From contig DAIDIE010000041.1 in the NCBI GenBank assembly GCA_027459505.1, forward strand, positions 67,252-131,251: a stretch of DNA of 64,000 nt, read 5' to 3'. The position numbers were made by a program, and so were the translations under genes. The notes under the pieces are model-generated. The model searched no databases. It was given only the letters and a program-made list of their open reading frames with translations, and was not told the DNA's origin. Positions 16,085-24,399 of the stretch are shown here, piece by piece (position 1 is the first letter of the stretch; each line of letters opens with the position of its first letter). The stretch comes from Acidobacteriota bacterium (lineage in GTDB: Bacteria > Acidobacteriota > Terriglobia > Terriglobales > SCQP01).

Positions 16085-17008
16085 TCATTTCAGCGCCCGT
16101 TCCCCCGCCACTTCCACCCGGTACCGCTTGTAGTCAGCGGTTTGCAGCGTAGCCCGTAGCTGTTGGTGACTCCAGAGTACACGCGCGCTGAATGCCATCG
16201 TCACTTTGCGGATGACCCAGGCGCCAGTTGGTCCCGGACCCAGGCGGATGCGCAGTTGCGCGCCAGGGCTTAGAGAGCCGAGGATCAAACCAAACCGCAC
16301 CGTATCGAAGCTGTGCAGTTGAATCAGATCCAGGCGGCCACTGTGGACGTTAATGAAGAAGGACCCCGCCAGATGCGGGAACAGTCTGCGCGCCTCGGAG
16401 GTCTGAAAGCGATATCCCGGCACGGGCTGGGCATCGATGCGCCACGCCGGCCCATCCGGGCCATTTGTTAAGCCCATAAAAGTAAAGCGAAAGCCGTTGA
16501 GCAGATCGCTGCGCATCTCCTCGTGACGCCGCGCGTCGCGTGCATTGGCTTCCCGCCGCTCCCGTGGGCTGCGCGCCGCGCGCTTTTGAAGCAGCTTCGC
16601 AATCTTCTCGAATTGTTTGGCCCGCTTCGCAGAGGAGACCGGCACGCCATTCTTGCTGACAGGAATGTCGTACTCGTGATCATCCACCATGCTGGCCTGA
16701 AACACATCGGTTTCGGTTCTTGTGACCCTGCCGTGGTTAAGGTGATCCTGCGTCCAGGTCTGCCGCCAGGTGTAGTGTTCCAGCGACTGATCATCGTGGT
16801 GCAGCCGGTCAAAGAGCGCGCCAACGGCGGCCGTGGCGTTGGTTGGCGGGGCGAGAGGCGGAGACGGCGACTGGAGGGCGTTATGCCGTGGCAAGGGCCG
16901 TTGTGCGTGCAGCCGTTGGGGAACGGCCGCCAGTCCCAGTGCGAGGCAAAACGCGCACGCCGTTCGCCGCGGCCCGTGACTGTTCGAGGAGATCGTTTTC
17001 CTTGGCAT
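16085..17008 (-). CDS. Predicted exported protein of unknown function
   Basis: About 307 residues. A signal peptide with arginines, a hydrophobic core (CAFCLALGLAAVP) and cleavage near LHAQ occupies the first 35 residues. The mature part has a basic helical segment (KRAKQFEKIAKLLQKRAARSPRERREAN, about 125-152) and a beta-rich second half with a GYRFQTSEARRLFP segment and an RLDLIQLHSFDTVRF strand. I recognise no family; similar secreted proteins of unknown function are common in acidobacteria. ATG 17008 is preferred over the TTG at 17029 because it starts the signal peptide cleanly. It is convergent with the MscS-type gene. Confidence 0.65.
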   Translation of the reverse strand: MPRKTISSNSHGPRRTACAFCLALGLAAVPQRLHAQRPLPRHNALQSPSPPLAPPTNATAAVGALFDRLHHDDQSLEHYTWRQTWTQDHLNHGRVTRTETDVFQASMVDDHEYDIPVSKNGVPVSSAKRAKQFEKIAKLLQKRAARSPRERREANARDARRHEEMRSDLLNGFRFTFMGLTNGPDGPAWRIDAQPVPGYRFQTSEARRLFPHLAGSFFINVHSGRLDLIQLHSFDTVRFGLILGSLSPGAQLRIRLGPGPTGAWVIRKVTMAFSARVLWSHQQLRATLQTADYKRYRVEVAGERALK

Positions 17009-17134
17009 GAGCGCCCTCGCCGCCTTCAATCATGACGCACCACCGCCGTCACCGGTTCCTCAACAGTTGCCGTATGTGGAAGCCTCGCGACATCTTGCGG
17101 GCACGGCGGCAAAGGTGTAGTTTGAAATTACGCT

Positions 17135-17150
17135 AGAAAGGAGGTGGTCC
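17135..17150 (+). promoter_or_regulatory. Extended Shine-Dalgarno element of the micro-ORF
   Basis: AGAAAGGAGGTGGTCC can pair along all 16 bases, with one G-U, to the usual 16S rRNA 3' end GGAUCACCUCCUUUCU. The AGGAGG core ends 7 nt before a GTG. Ordinary ribosome-binding sites match 4-7 bases. The 16S gene of this organism is not in the window, so its exact tail is assumed. Confidence 0.6.
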
Positions 17151-17151
17151 A

Positions 17152-17220
17152 GTGGATAAATCCGGAAGTAGTAGCTGTAGCTGTTTGAAGACTTGGACTA
17201 GCGAGGTGGCTGAGGTTTAG
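17152..17220 (+). CDS. 22-residue micro-ORF with very strong ribosome-binding site, function unknown
   Basis: Starting at GTG 17152, 23 codons including TAG encode a short Ser-rich peptide: MDKSGSSSCSCLKTWTSEV then AEV. It has a Cys-Ser-Cys pair at about residues 9-11 and no hydrophobic segment. The initiation region is the most elaborate in the window, which argues that it is translated. TTGCGG (17095-17100), a 17-base spacer and TAGTTT (17118-17123) could be a promoter. No partner gene is adjacent: an exported-protein gene is divergent on the left and two tRNAs follow. It might be a regulatory peptide or a modified-peptide precursor, or the element may work by binding ribosomes; nothing in the sequence decides. 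Confidence 0.5.
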   Translation: MDKSGSSSCSCLKTWTSEVAEV

Positions 17221-17369
17221 GCGCTCGCGCGCGCCCGCCTCTTGCCAGAGCTGGCCCGGCTTCCGCCGGTTGCCCAGCAGCCTTCGTCCCGGAGAGCGCT
17301 CCGGGGCGCATGGCGAGGAACGGTCGATAGCTCGCGACCGCCTCGGCCAATTTCATCAGTCCACCGGAG

Positions 17370-17400
17370 GGGCCCTGGAGAGAGTTCAGGGCCCTTTCCC
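17370..17400 (+). terminator. Candidate terminator between micro-ORF and tRNA-Gly
   Basis: GGGCCCTG at 17370-17377 and CAGGGCCC at 17387-17394 form an 8-bp stem with a 9-base loop, followed by TTTCCCTT. It could end a transcript that starts before the micro-ORF. Between 17221 and 17369 I see no other gene. Confidence 0.4.
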
Positions 17401-17479
17401 TTGCTGCGCACGTAGTTGGCGATGCCGCTGCGTCTTGCGTGGAATGCGGCGGGCATGCTACATTGGGAGTTCTGAGTGC

Positions 17480-17554
17480 GCGGGAGTAACTCAGTGGTAG
17501 AGTGCGACCTTGCCAAGGTCGAAGTCGCGGGTTCGAATCCCGTCTCCCGCTCCA
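17480..17554 (+). tRNA. tRNA-Gly(GCC)
   Basis: The 75-base sequence folds as a cloverleaf: acceptor GCGGGAG/CTCCCGC, D-arm ACTC/GAGT, anticodon stem CGACC/GGTCG around TTGCCAA (anticodon GCC), and T-arm GCGGG/CCCGT with TTCGAAT. The 3' CCA is encoded. It reads glycine codons GGC and GGU. Confidence 0.97.
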
Positions 17555-17595
17555 GAATTCCTTCCTTTCATCGCCTCTCCGGCGGATTCTTGTCA

Positions 17596-17670
<75 letters not shown>

Positions 17671-17707
17671 AACCCTTTAATCGCTCGCCTCCGTTTCCAT
17701 CGGCCGT

Positions 17708-19264
17708 CTAGTCCGGCGCACCCTCCGACTGCACTGCAATGGCGTCGATGAGGGGGTAATTGATCTCGGGGAAGAAGTCCACAACGATCGATCCCATAGC
17801 GCTGGGCCGAACGTGGCGGAAGGTTTTGACCAGCGCTTCGTGACCGGGCGTGGTTTGGGTCATGATGTCGAAGTGGGGTAACAACATCTGCCCGTTGCAG
17901 GAGACACTGAAGACGCGCCGCCCCGCGCCGCCCGGCATCCATTTGTCGCTTCCAAAGTAGCCCTCGGAAAAATACAGCCGCACGGTATAGCGCTGGCCAG
18001 CAGCGGCGGGGATGTCGTATTGCATCCGTCCAAAGCGTTCCCACGCGTACAGCCCATTATCGGGAGCGCCTTGGGTCGGGAACTTCCGCTGGTCCGCCGT
18101 GCCACCAAAGAACTCCTGGTCGGGAAGCCAATATTGGCCGTTGTGATCGGTGTAGCCATTCGGCGCGGTCACCATGCGGAAGGGCAGCATGCGCCCATCC
18201 TCGTTTCCGTGCAGAATCGCGACGGCGCAGAGGTAGCCATCCTGGTTTTTCATCCGCAGATGGATGAAACCATCGGCTTCGGGACGGACTCCGGTCAGCA
18301 CCTTGACGATGGCGCGGTCCTTGCCTCCCGCGTCGCTCAAAATATCCCAGATGTAGGGAGGGCCGACATTGTTAACGGCGAGCGAGACGTCGTCGGCGGC
18401 AACGCCCAGGGAAAACGTGTCCGCAAACAGCAGGTGCAGTTCATAGGCGCCGGGCGGCGCCGCGAACTTGCAGGTGAAATCCGAGCGGCGTCCGTTCTGA
18501 AAGAGGGTGGGGTCGTGAGTTCCAAAGATGATCTGATCCGGATGGTGAAAGACGGTTCCCCCAGTGCAATGGGTGGCGGGCACCCATCGATTGCCGGCAT
18601 GATCGGTAAAGGACGGCCCATCGCTCAGCAGCTCGTAAAATCCAGTGCCCAATGGGGGTGTGAGCTTCACTTCATGGTCCAAGTTCACGCTGTTTCCGGG
18701 GACAACCGTGATGCCGGAGGCAGCGGTCTCTGACCCTAAATGTAGATGAGCCCGCCATGCCCAAACGATCGCCGCCATCAGGAGCACCAGGGCGGCCACG
18801 AGCGGCCAAGCCGGTGCGCGCCGCCCAAGAGCTTTTGAAAGCGGCGTCTCCCCGGACAAAGTGCTCTCGTCCCCGGAGAGGGCCGGAATGGGAGTTTGAT
18901 CGTTGCCGCCTGGCGGCGCGGTGAAGCATGGCACGTACTGGCCCACTGGCAGCTCGATGCGAAGCGAATGTCCGGCGCCCTCGCCCTCGTAGTACTGTTC
19001 GAGCCGTTTGCGTAGGGCATGCGCGCTGACTCGCACGATGGGGTCCAACTGGGGATCGAAATCGTCTCCCCTCCCCAGGGCGTGCACGGCGATGTTGTAT
19101 TCCTTGATCTCATCGCCACGTCCGGCGAAGTACATCTCGCCGACGTAGCTCAGGAAGCGCTGGAGCTTGGGCGCGCGCTGGAATGTCTTCGAGGCCACAA
19201 CCGTCTCGAACTCGGCTCTTGCTTCGCGCGCTCTCAGGGAAGATTCCTCGGTCGATGCCCGCAT
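17708..19264 (-). CDS. Predicted transmembrane regulator: N-terminal winged-helix-like domain, one TM, C-terminal malectin-like domains
   Basis: About 518 residues. The N-terminal about 110 residues carry the DPIVRVSAHALRKRLEQYY ... RIELPVGQYVPCF pattern seen at the start of many acidobacterial and rhizobial signalling proteins; it resembles the recognition helix and wing of OmpR-type DNA-binding domains. A single hydrophobic segment (about 155-175, WPLVAALVLLMAAIVWAW) follows. The rest contains two malectin-like carbohydrate-binding modules, each with a GTHDPTLFQN or GLYAWERFGRMQYDIP type stretch. I infer cytoplasmic DNA binding and periplasmic sugar binding. ATG 19264 is used; the frame also opens at TTG 19354, but that overlaps a TTGACA promoter-like element. 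The neighbouring upstream gene encodes a GH16 glucanase. Confidence 0.7.
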   Translation of the reverse strand: MRASTEESSLRAREARAEFETVVASKTFQRAPKLQRFLSYVGEMYFAGRGDEIKEYNIAVHALGRGDDFDPQLDPIVRVSAHALRKRLEQYYEGEGAGHSLRIELPVGQYVPCFTAPPGGNDQTPIPALSGDESTLSGETPLSKALGRRAPAWPLVAALVLLMAAIVWAWRAHLHLGSETAASGITVVPGNSVNLDHEVKLTPPLGTGFYELLSDGPSFTDHAGNRWVPATHCTGGTVFHHPDQIIFGTHDPTLFQNGRRSDFTCKFAAPPGAYELHLLFADTFSLGVAADDVSLAVNNVGPPYIWDILSDAGGKDRAIVKVLTGVRPEADGFIHLRMKNQDGYLCAVAILHGNEDGRMLPFRMVTAPNGYTDHNGQYWLPDQEFFGGTADQRKFPTQGAPDNGLYAWERFGRMQYDIPAAAGQRYTVRLYFSEGYFGSDKWMPGGAGRRVFSVSCNGQMLLPHFDIMTQTTPGHEALVKTFRHVRPSAMGSIVVDFFPEINYPLIDAIAVQSEGAPD

Positions 19265-19544
19265 CGTGGTGGCGCCCCAACACCCCGGCGCCGGCGGTAG
19301 AGAACCACCAACCCGGTCGTTTGGCAATCTCGCACTAATTGTTTGCTTTGTCAAATACGGATTGCAGCGGATAGCGCGACGTTCGTTGCACGATTGATCA
19401 TGTGAGGTCTGGCATGAAATGTGAAATACACCAAGGCCGCTTCAGACAATGCCGCCGAAGCGTCTCATTGGCTGAAACGGTTCGTGGAAAGAGGCGTAAT
19501 TGGCGGCGGGGAAACTGGAATCAGCCCTTACGACGAAACTAAGC

Positions 19545-19582
19545 ACAGGCGGGCGTGGTCTCCTAGCCCCACGCCCGCCTGT
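19545..19582 (-). terminator. Strong hairpin downstream of the GH16 gene
   Basis: ACAGGCGGGCGTGG (19545-19558) and CCACGCCCGCCTGT (19569-19582) form a perfect 14-bp stem with a 10-base loop. It starts about 15 bases after the GH16 stop on the minus strand. The run of T after the stem is weak (TTAGTTT), so efficiency is uncertain, but its position strongly suggests a transcript end. Confidence 0.65.
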
Positions 19583-19596
19583 ACAGCTTGCATTGC

Positions 19597-21003
19597 TTAC
19601 GGTTCCTGCACCAACGTAAACTCCTGGTTGGTATTTCCCGACGCGCATTGCCATTGCGTCATCTGGACGCCATTAGCGGTTGAACCGGTGTTGTCCAGGC
19701 ACATGCCGCTCGTCAGGTTGATAAACTCCCATAGCCCGTTGCCCAACGAAACCGGCTTCCATTCCTGGTTGGCGTTGCTGTCGCCAGCGCCGCCGGACCA
19801 GAGCTGAATTTTATTGCCATCGGCGGTTGAGCCATTGGTGTCATCCCAAACCAACGGCGGTGCGTAGCGGTTGACGACGGAGTAGTAACCGCCGCTGGCC
19901 GCCGGTTGGAACTGCCACTCCTGATTTTGCTGTCCTCCGCCGCAGGACCACTGCTGCAGGGCGGTGCCGTTGGCCGTGCCCCACCCAGAGTCATCCATGC
20001 AGGCGCCGCTGGTCTTGTTGATCACCTCGTACCAGGCGGAGCTGTCAATGGAGCTCGAGCCGCCGGAACCGCCGGAGCCGCCACTGCCACCAACGCCGCC
20101 GCTGCTGGTTGTGCCGCTAACAGGTGTTCCGTTGTTGCAACCCAGGTTGGTGATGCCGGAGGCGCAGTACTGCAGAACCTCCACTTTGTTAACCAGCATG
20201 TATGCCGGATTGGGAGTGCTGCCGTCCGGCGGCCCAGGCCAGTTGCCGCCCACCGCCAGATTCAGAATCATGAAGAACGGTCCGTTATCGAACTCCCAAG
20301 TGCCTCCGCTGCTGCTGGGGGTGAGCGTCGCGAATGGGGCCTGGTAGTTGTCGACATAAAACTGTACGTTGCCGGGCCACCAGTTGACGCCATAGGTATG
20401 CCAGTTGGCGTCGCTGGAAGAGAGCCCGGTCTGATTGCCGGTGTTGAAGCCGTTGCCGCCGTGCAGACTCGATTGAATGGTGTACTGCCCCATAGCGGGG
20501 ATGTTTTCCATGATGTCGATCTCGCCGTCGTTGGGCCAATTGGCGGGGCCGCCATTGGCGTCACCGAGCATCCACCACGCCGGCCAAAGCCCTGCGCCGG
20601 AAGGAAGGATCATAGTCGCCTCGAAGCGGCCATACTGGATGTCGTGGTGCCCAGCGGTGTTCATGCGAGCCGAGGTCCATTGCCCGCCGTTGTTGATAGC
20701 CTTAATGACAAGGTTGCCATTCCCATCCTCATAAACATTGGGCTGGGCAGTGCTGCACGGCCAGGTGTTGTCAGTGGGAGGGCAGTAGTATTCCAGTTCC
20801 GCATTGCCCTCGCCATTGCCGTTTTGTTCATAGTTCCAGTCGCTGGTTGCAGGGTAGCTGCCCGCCGGTCCATTGAAGATGTCGGTCCACACCGGGACCC
20901 ATGTCTGCGCCGAAACGGAGCGGGCTGTTCCCATCACTAGCCACGCACAGACGGCGGCCGCCACGAGGAGGCCACCACTGCGTGAGAAATATCGTTTCAT
21001 CAT
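19597..21003 (-). CDS. Secreted GH16 endo-beta-glucanase with C-terminal ricin-type lectin domain
   Basis: About 468 residues. A signal peptide ends near SVSAQ (about residue 33). The GH16 jelly-roll domain (about 35-290) contains the catalytic motif GEIDIMENI, with nucleophile and acid/base Glu flanking the Asp, plus GLWPAWWML and SSLHGGNGFNTGN, which suits laminarinase (beta-1,3-glucanase) activity. A Gly/Ser linker (about 305-325) joins a ricin-B-type beta-trefoil (CBM13-like, about 330-468) with repeated QxW units such as LQQWSCGGGQQNQEWQF and MTQWQCASGNTNQEF. It is probably secreted to attack fungal or plant beta-glucans. Start ATG 21003 (or 21000) begins the signal peptide. Confidence 0.92.
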   Translation of the reverse strand: MMKRYFSRSGGLLVAAAVCAWLVMGTARSVSAQTWVPVWTDIFNGPAGSYPATSDWNYEQNGNGEGNAELEYYCPPTDNTWPCSTAQPNVYEDGNGNLVIKAINNGGQWTSARMNTAGHHDIQYGRFEATMILPSGAGLWPAWWMLGDANGGPANWPNDGEIDIMENIPAMGQYTIQSSLHGGNGFNTGNQTGLSSSDANWHTYGVNWWPGNVQFYVDNYQAPFATLTPSSSGGTWEFDNGPFFMILNLAVGGNWPGPPDGSTPNPAYMLVNKVEVLQYCASGITNLGCNNGTPVSGTTSSGGVGGSGGSGGSGGSSSIDSSAWYEVINKTSGACMDDSGWGTANGTALQQWSCGGGQQNQEWQFQPAASGGYYSVVNRYAPPLVWDDTNGSTADGNKIQLWSGGAGDSNANQEWKPVSLGNGLWEFINLTSGMCLDNTGSTANGVQMTQWQCASGNTNQEFTLVQEP

Positions 21004-21639
21004 TATCCAGGCTGTCCTTTCCATGAATCGTCAGGCGACCGGCCCCGGCGTCTCCCTGGCCCGGCGCGAGCGAATTGCTCTGGACGGTATTCGATTCTGC
21101 CTGGAAAAAACAGGTAAAGAATGCGCACCTTACCGTAAGCCCCGCGGCTTTACCGTAAAACTGCAGTAGAAGCGCAGTCCGGAAGCGAATTGCCGCGGCT
21201 CTGGCCCGAACATTTCGCGACTCAGTGACAGAAAACCAGGGGGCGATTACGTATACAGAGGTATAGGTACAGGTATAAGCCCTGTCTCGCGAAGACTCCT
21301 TCCAGCCCCGGTTCGGCACTTGGAAACAACTTCGATTGCGGCCTTGCTCGATCGGCTCAAAGCACGTTGGCAGTCCTCCGCTTTGGGGCGCAAGCCGGGT
21401 TGCTATCATGGAACAAGGGATCGCTGTGACGCGAGGCATCTTCCGAAGGCCAAACCGAAGCAGGCTCAACGGAAGCAGAGTGGTGTCGCCCCCTCTACGC
21501 GAGCTGGCGCTATGGTGATGGCGCCCGGTTCTGTTGGCCGGGCTGCTCGCCCGCTTGCGGGCTGCGCGCCTTCGCCTCCCAGCATCCATTTCGGCATCGC
21601 TTTATTGGCATTCCTGGCTTGAAGGAGAAAGACAAAACC
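21004..21639. other. Long intergenic region between GH16 and superoxide dismutase genes
   Basis: The 636 bases separate divergent genes and hold no ORF with coding character. The one notable element is at 21251-21278, where GTATAC is followed by closely spaced GGTATA, GGTACA and GGTATA units, a 6-9 base periodic pattern that could be a regulator-binding array for the GH16 promoter. Confidence 0.5.
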
Positions 21640-22239
21640 ATGGCATTTGACCAACTGACCGCCCATCCCCTGAAACCGGCCACCCTCAACATGGAAGGCA
21701 TCTCCAAACGCACCATGGAAGAGCATTTCAAGCTCTACCAGGGCTACGTCAACAAGTACAACGAGATCATGACCAAGCTGGAGACGGTGGACCGCTCGAC
21801 CGCCAATCAGACCTACAGTGATCTCCGTGAGCTCAAGCTGGAACTCAGCTTTGCGCTCGGCGGCGTGAAAAATCACGAGATCTACTTCAATCACCTCGGC
21901 GGCAAGGGTGGCGAGCCCGGAGGCAAGCTGAAAGGCGCCATCGAGAAGTACTTCGGCTCGTTCGAGAAGTTCAAAGAGGACATGAAGCAGACCGGCATCG
22001 CGGCGCGCGGCTGGGTATGGCTGGCGTACGATTACGACACCAAACGGCTGTTCAACTACCTGGGCGATGCCCAGAACACTTTCCCGATCTGGAACGCCAG
22101 CCCCATCCTGGCACTGGACACCTACGAGCACGCCTACTTCATCGATCACGGCGCCGCGCGCGGACCCTACATCGACGCCTTCTTCAAGAACCTGGACTGG
22201 ACGGTTGTTGAGGAGAATTTCAATCGGCTGCGGGTGTGA
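21640..22239 (+). CDS. Fe/Mn-family superoxide dismutase
   Basis: About 199 residues; converts superoxide to oxygen and hydrogen peroxide. The metal ligands can be assigned: His in MEEHFKLYQGYVNKYN (first helix), His in KNHEIYFNHLGG, and Asp and His in DTYEHAYFID near the C-terminus. GAARGPYIDAFFKNLDW is also typical. The metal (Fe or Mn) cannot be read confidently. No signal peptide is present, so it is cytoplasmic. ATG 21640 is preferred over the TTG at 21619 because GAAGGAG lies between them. A strong bidirectional terminator follows. Confidence 0.92.
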   Translation: MAFDQLTAHPLKPATLNMEGISKRTMEEHFKLYQGYVNKYNEIMTKLETVDRSTANQTYSDLRELKLELSFALGGVKNHEIYFNHLGGKGGEPGGKLKGAIEKYFGSFEKFKEDMKQTGIAARGWVWLAYDYDTKRLFNYLGDAQNTFPIWNASPILALDTYEHAYFIDHGAARGPYIDAFFKNLDWTVVEENFNRLRV

Positions 22240-22297
22240 AGCAAGGCTCCGCGAGAGCCCTGGTCGAGTTGTTAGGAAGTTGCCAAAGCGGCAAACA

Positions 22298-22333
22298 AAA
22301 AGGGAGTGCCACCTCACAGTGGCACTCCCTTTT
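22298..22333 (+). terminator. Bidirectional intrinsic terminator between sod and the VWA gene
   Basis: AAAAGGGAGTGCCAC (22298-22312) and GTGGCACTCCCTTTT (22319-22333) form a perfect 15-bp stem around CTCACA. The A-run and T-run flanks let it act on both convergent genes. Confidence 0.92.
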
Positions 22334-22365
22334 GCCTGTCATTGGGCTCGCGGCAAACCTGAAGG

Positions 22366-23466
22366 TTAGCGGCGCAAGTAGCTCACGTAGGTGTGGCGGT
22401 AGGAGCTCTTGGCGATCGGTTGCGAGGAGGCAATCCGAACCTGCACCATGTGCACAGTAGGGGTGGGGCTCAGACCCGGAGGCGTGTAATAGAGGTGGTA
22501 CATGCCGCGCAGGGCCTCGCCGATTTCTGAAAGGCGCTGATCGAACTGGCGATCATTGCCGGCTTTGAGAGCCATCCCGCCAGTCTCAGTGATGTAATTG
22601 ATTTGCCGGCTGGGCAGACTGTTCTTGATGCCGCCAAGAATCGAGCTCAGGTCGACATTGCCGACCGTGCCGGGTGTCGGCTCCGGTCCGCCATTGTGCC
22701 CAATGGGCGAAGCGGGATGTTGCACACGATTGCTGCCCACGCCCGTACCGCTCTGTTCGGGCGAGAGGGGATTGGGCGCTTCCCGCGTTTTGGGCGCGTT
22801 CGGGTAGAGCTTGAACACCGGAATGGCGTCGCTCATCGTGGTCTCCACGATCGCCTCATTGAAGCTGCCGTGCTTCGTATTTTGGCGGGAAATAACCAGC
22901 GCCGCACGTGTCCGGCTGTCGGGCTGCTTTTCCAGCTTCAGAATCGCCATCTGCAACGGCTGTGTGATATCCGGCCCGCGGGATTGCAGCTTGAGGTGCC
23001 GCAGGATGTTTTCCAGTTCCGAGCGATTGTTGGTGAACGGGGTCAACTGCCGCGGTTCGGGTCCAGCCACGAAGATGGACATTTTTCCGCTGGAACCCAT
23101 GACCATGCGCGTGATAACCAGCGCTGAGCGCCTGGCCTGCTGCACTGCGGAGTAGTCGCTGGCATCAATGACCAGCGCCAGGGAGAGGGGCCGTTCATGG
23201 CCGTCAAAGCCAGCCAGGCGCACCGGTTCGCCGTCATCCAGGACGCGGAAGTTGGCCTTGGTCAGACCGCGGATTGGACTTCCCGAACGGTCCAGCGCCA
23301 GCACAGGGACGTCTACCAAGGTGACGTTGCGCCGGATGGTGAAGGGCGGCGGCGCCGTCCGCTGTTGCGCGTTCTGGGCCCAGCTCCGCCGCGGCGAGGC
23401 GCCCAACAGAGCCACGCTCAAAGCGATTGCCGCCAAGCTGCTTGCCTGCCTGGAAGTCATTCCCAC
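22366..23466 (-). CDS. Secreted VWFA-related domain protein of acidobacterial type
   Basis: About 366 residues. A signal peptide ends near SWAQ (about residue 30). The mature protein opens with VTLVDVPVLALDRSGSPIRGLTKANFRVLDDG, the start characteristic of the VWFA-related domain widespread in acidobacteria, and continues into a von Willebrand A fold with LALVIDASDYS. This is a degenerate MIDAS (the consensus is DxSxS), so metal binding may be weak. Such proteins are exported and of unknown function, perhaps adhesion or assembly. The gene ends about 30 bases from the shared terminator and is convergent with superoxide dismutase. Confidence 0.85.
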   Translation of the reverse strand: MGMTSRQASSLAAIALSVALLGASPRRSWAQNAQQRTAPPPFTIRRNVTLVDVPVLALDRSGSPIRGLTKANFRVLDDGEPVRLAGFDGHERPLSLALVIDASDYSAVQQARRSALVITRMVMGSSGKMSIFVAGPEPRQLTPFTNNRSELENILRHLKLQSRGPDITQPLQMAILKLEKQPDSRTRAALVISRQNTKHGSFNEAIVETTMSDAIPVFKLYPNAPKTREAPNPLSPEQSGTGVGSNRVQHPASPIGHNGGPEPTPGTVGNVDLSSILGGIKNSLPSRQINYITETGGMALKAGNDRQFDQRLSEIGEALRGMYHLYYTPPGLSPTPTVHMVQVRIASSQPIAKSSYRHTYVSYLRR

Positions 23467-23684
23467 CTCATTTCCATACTGCTGCTCAGGTTTCCACTAC
23501 AACCTGTTCCATTCTTTCATGACTGACGGGAACTGGGCCGCAGTGGTTGCAGGGGAGGGGAACCGGACAAGGGCGACTTGCGTATCCACCATATGTACGC
23601 ATATGTATGCCCAAAAGGGATGAGCTGGGCCGGGGCTGGCTGACATCAAAAAAAGGCTGACATGATCACCGGAGGACAACCGCG

Positions 23685-24038
23685 ATGTATTGCAACCGCT
23701 GTGGCGCTGAGATTCGAGACGATTCGCGTTTTTGCAACCGCTGCGGGGTAGCGGTGGCGGGCGTTTATCCGCCGGGCGTCGTGCGGCCACTGGTGCGACC
23801 GCGCGCAGGGCGCAAGGTTGCGGGCGTCTGCCTGGCCATTGCCCAGCACTTTGGCATTGATGTAACGGTTGTGCGCATCCTGTGGGTGCTCTCGATCTTT
23901 TTGTGGCTGGGCGGAATCGTTGCCTACGTAGTGGGCTGGATATTGATTCCCGAAGAGCCGGTCGCAATGCTGGCGGCGCCGCCGGTCTCGACGCCGCCGG
24001 TCTCGCAGACGCCGCCGGATACAAACATTGCTTCTTAA
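23685..24038 (+). CDS. Zinc-ribbon plus PspC-domain membrane protein
   Basis: A 117-residue protein. The N-terminus has a zinc ribbon made of CNRCGAEIRDDSRFCNRCG (two CxxC pairs). The PspC domain follows: GRKVAGVCLAIAQHFGIDVTVVRILWVL, then a membrane helix (FLWLGGIVAYVVGWILIP). PspC domains sense membrane stress or act in envelope homeostasis. CCGGAGG stands about 11 nt before the ATG. It is followed, after 360 bases, by two more envelope-type genes in the same direction. Confidence 0.9.
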   Translation: MYCNRCGAEIRDDSRFCNRCGVAVAGVYPPGVVRPLVRPRAGRKVAGVCLAIAQHFGIDVTVVRILWVLSIFLWLGGIVAYVVGWILIPEEPVAMLAAPPVSTPPVSQTPPDTNIAS

Positions 24039-24399
24039 TGGGTCCCCGGCTCTGTTGAGCGCTGCAATGCGAGTGCCACAAAACTGGAGTGAGGGAAGCG
24101 AGTTTAGCGTGCCGTGGCGGGCGGCACTGTGATAGCCCCCTCCCTGCACTCTCAGCGATTCCGCGCCACGCTCTAAGCGAGATGGCTCCAGCACTAAGCG
24201 AAAACCCTCAATCCGTCTAAGAGTTGCTTCCGTCGGGACGTAAAGTTCTCCGGTTTTCCGCCCCCCCGTGCTACTTTGGACACCAGCGAAATAGCCGCAC
24301 GCACTCACTGTGAGTGAAGTCGCATTCCCCAGGGCTGTAGTTCTTTGCCTGGCGGGGTTGTAAGGCTTTGTGCGGGAATGCGCCGCCAGGAGATTTTTC
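24039..24399. other. Intergenic region before the zinc-ribbon protein gene
   Basis: No coding frame with sensible composition is present. It includes the palindrome CACTCACTGTGAGTG at 24302-24316 and a more distant complementary pair (GCATTCCC near 24332 and GGGAATGC near 24374) that could fold close to the ribosome-binding site of the next gene. Function of both is unknown. Confidence 0.4.

Noticed and set aside
19906-20940. A 344-codon plus-strand frame opposite the GH16 gene.
   Set aside because: It mirrors the GH16 catalytic region and has Gly/Ala/Val-rich shadow composition.
24302-24316. CACTCACTGTGAGTG palindrome.
   Set aside because: A good inverted repeat, but no regulator or promoter could be tied to it; kept only as a note in the intergenic entry.
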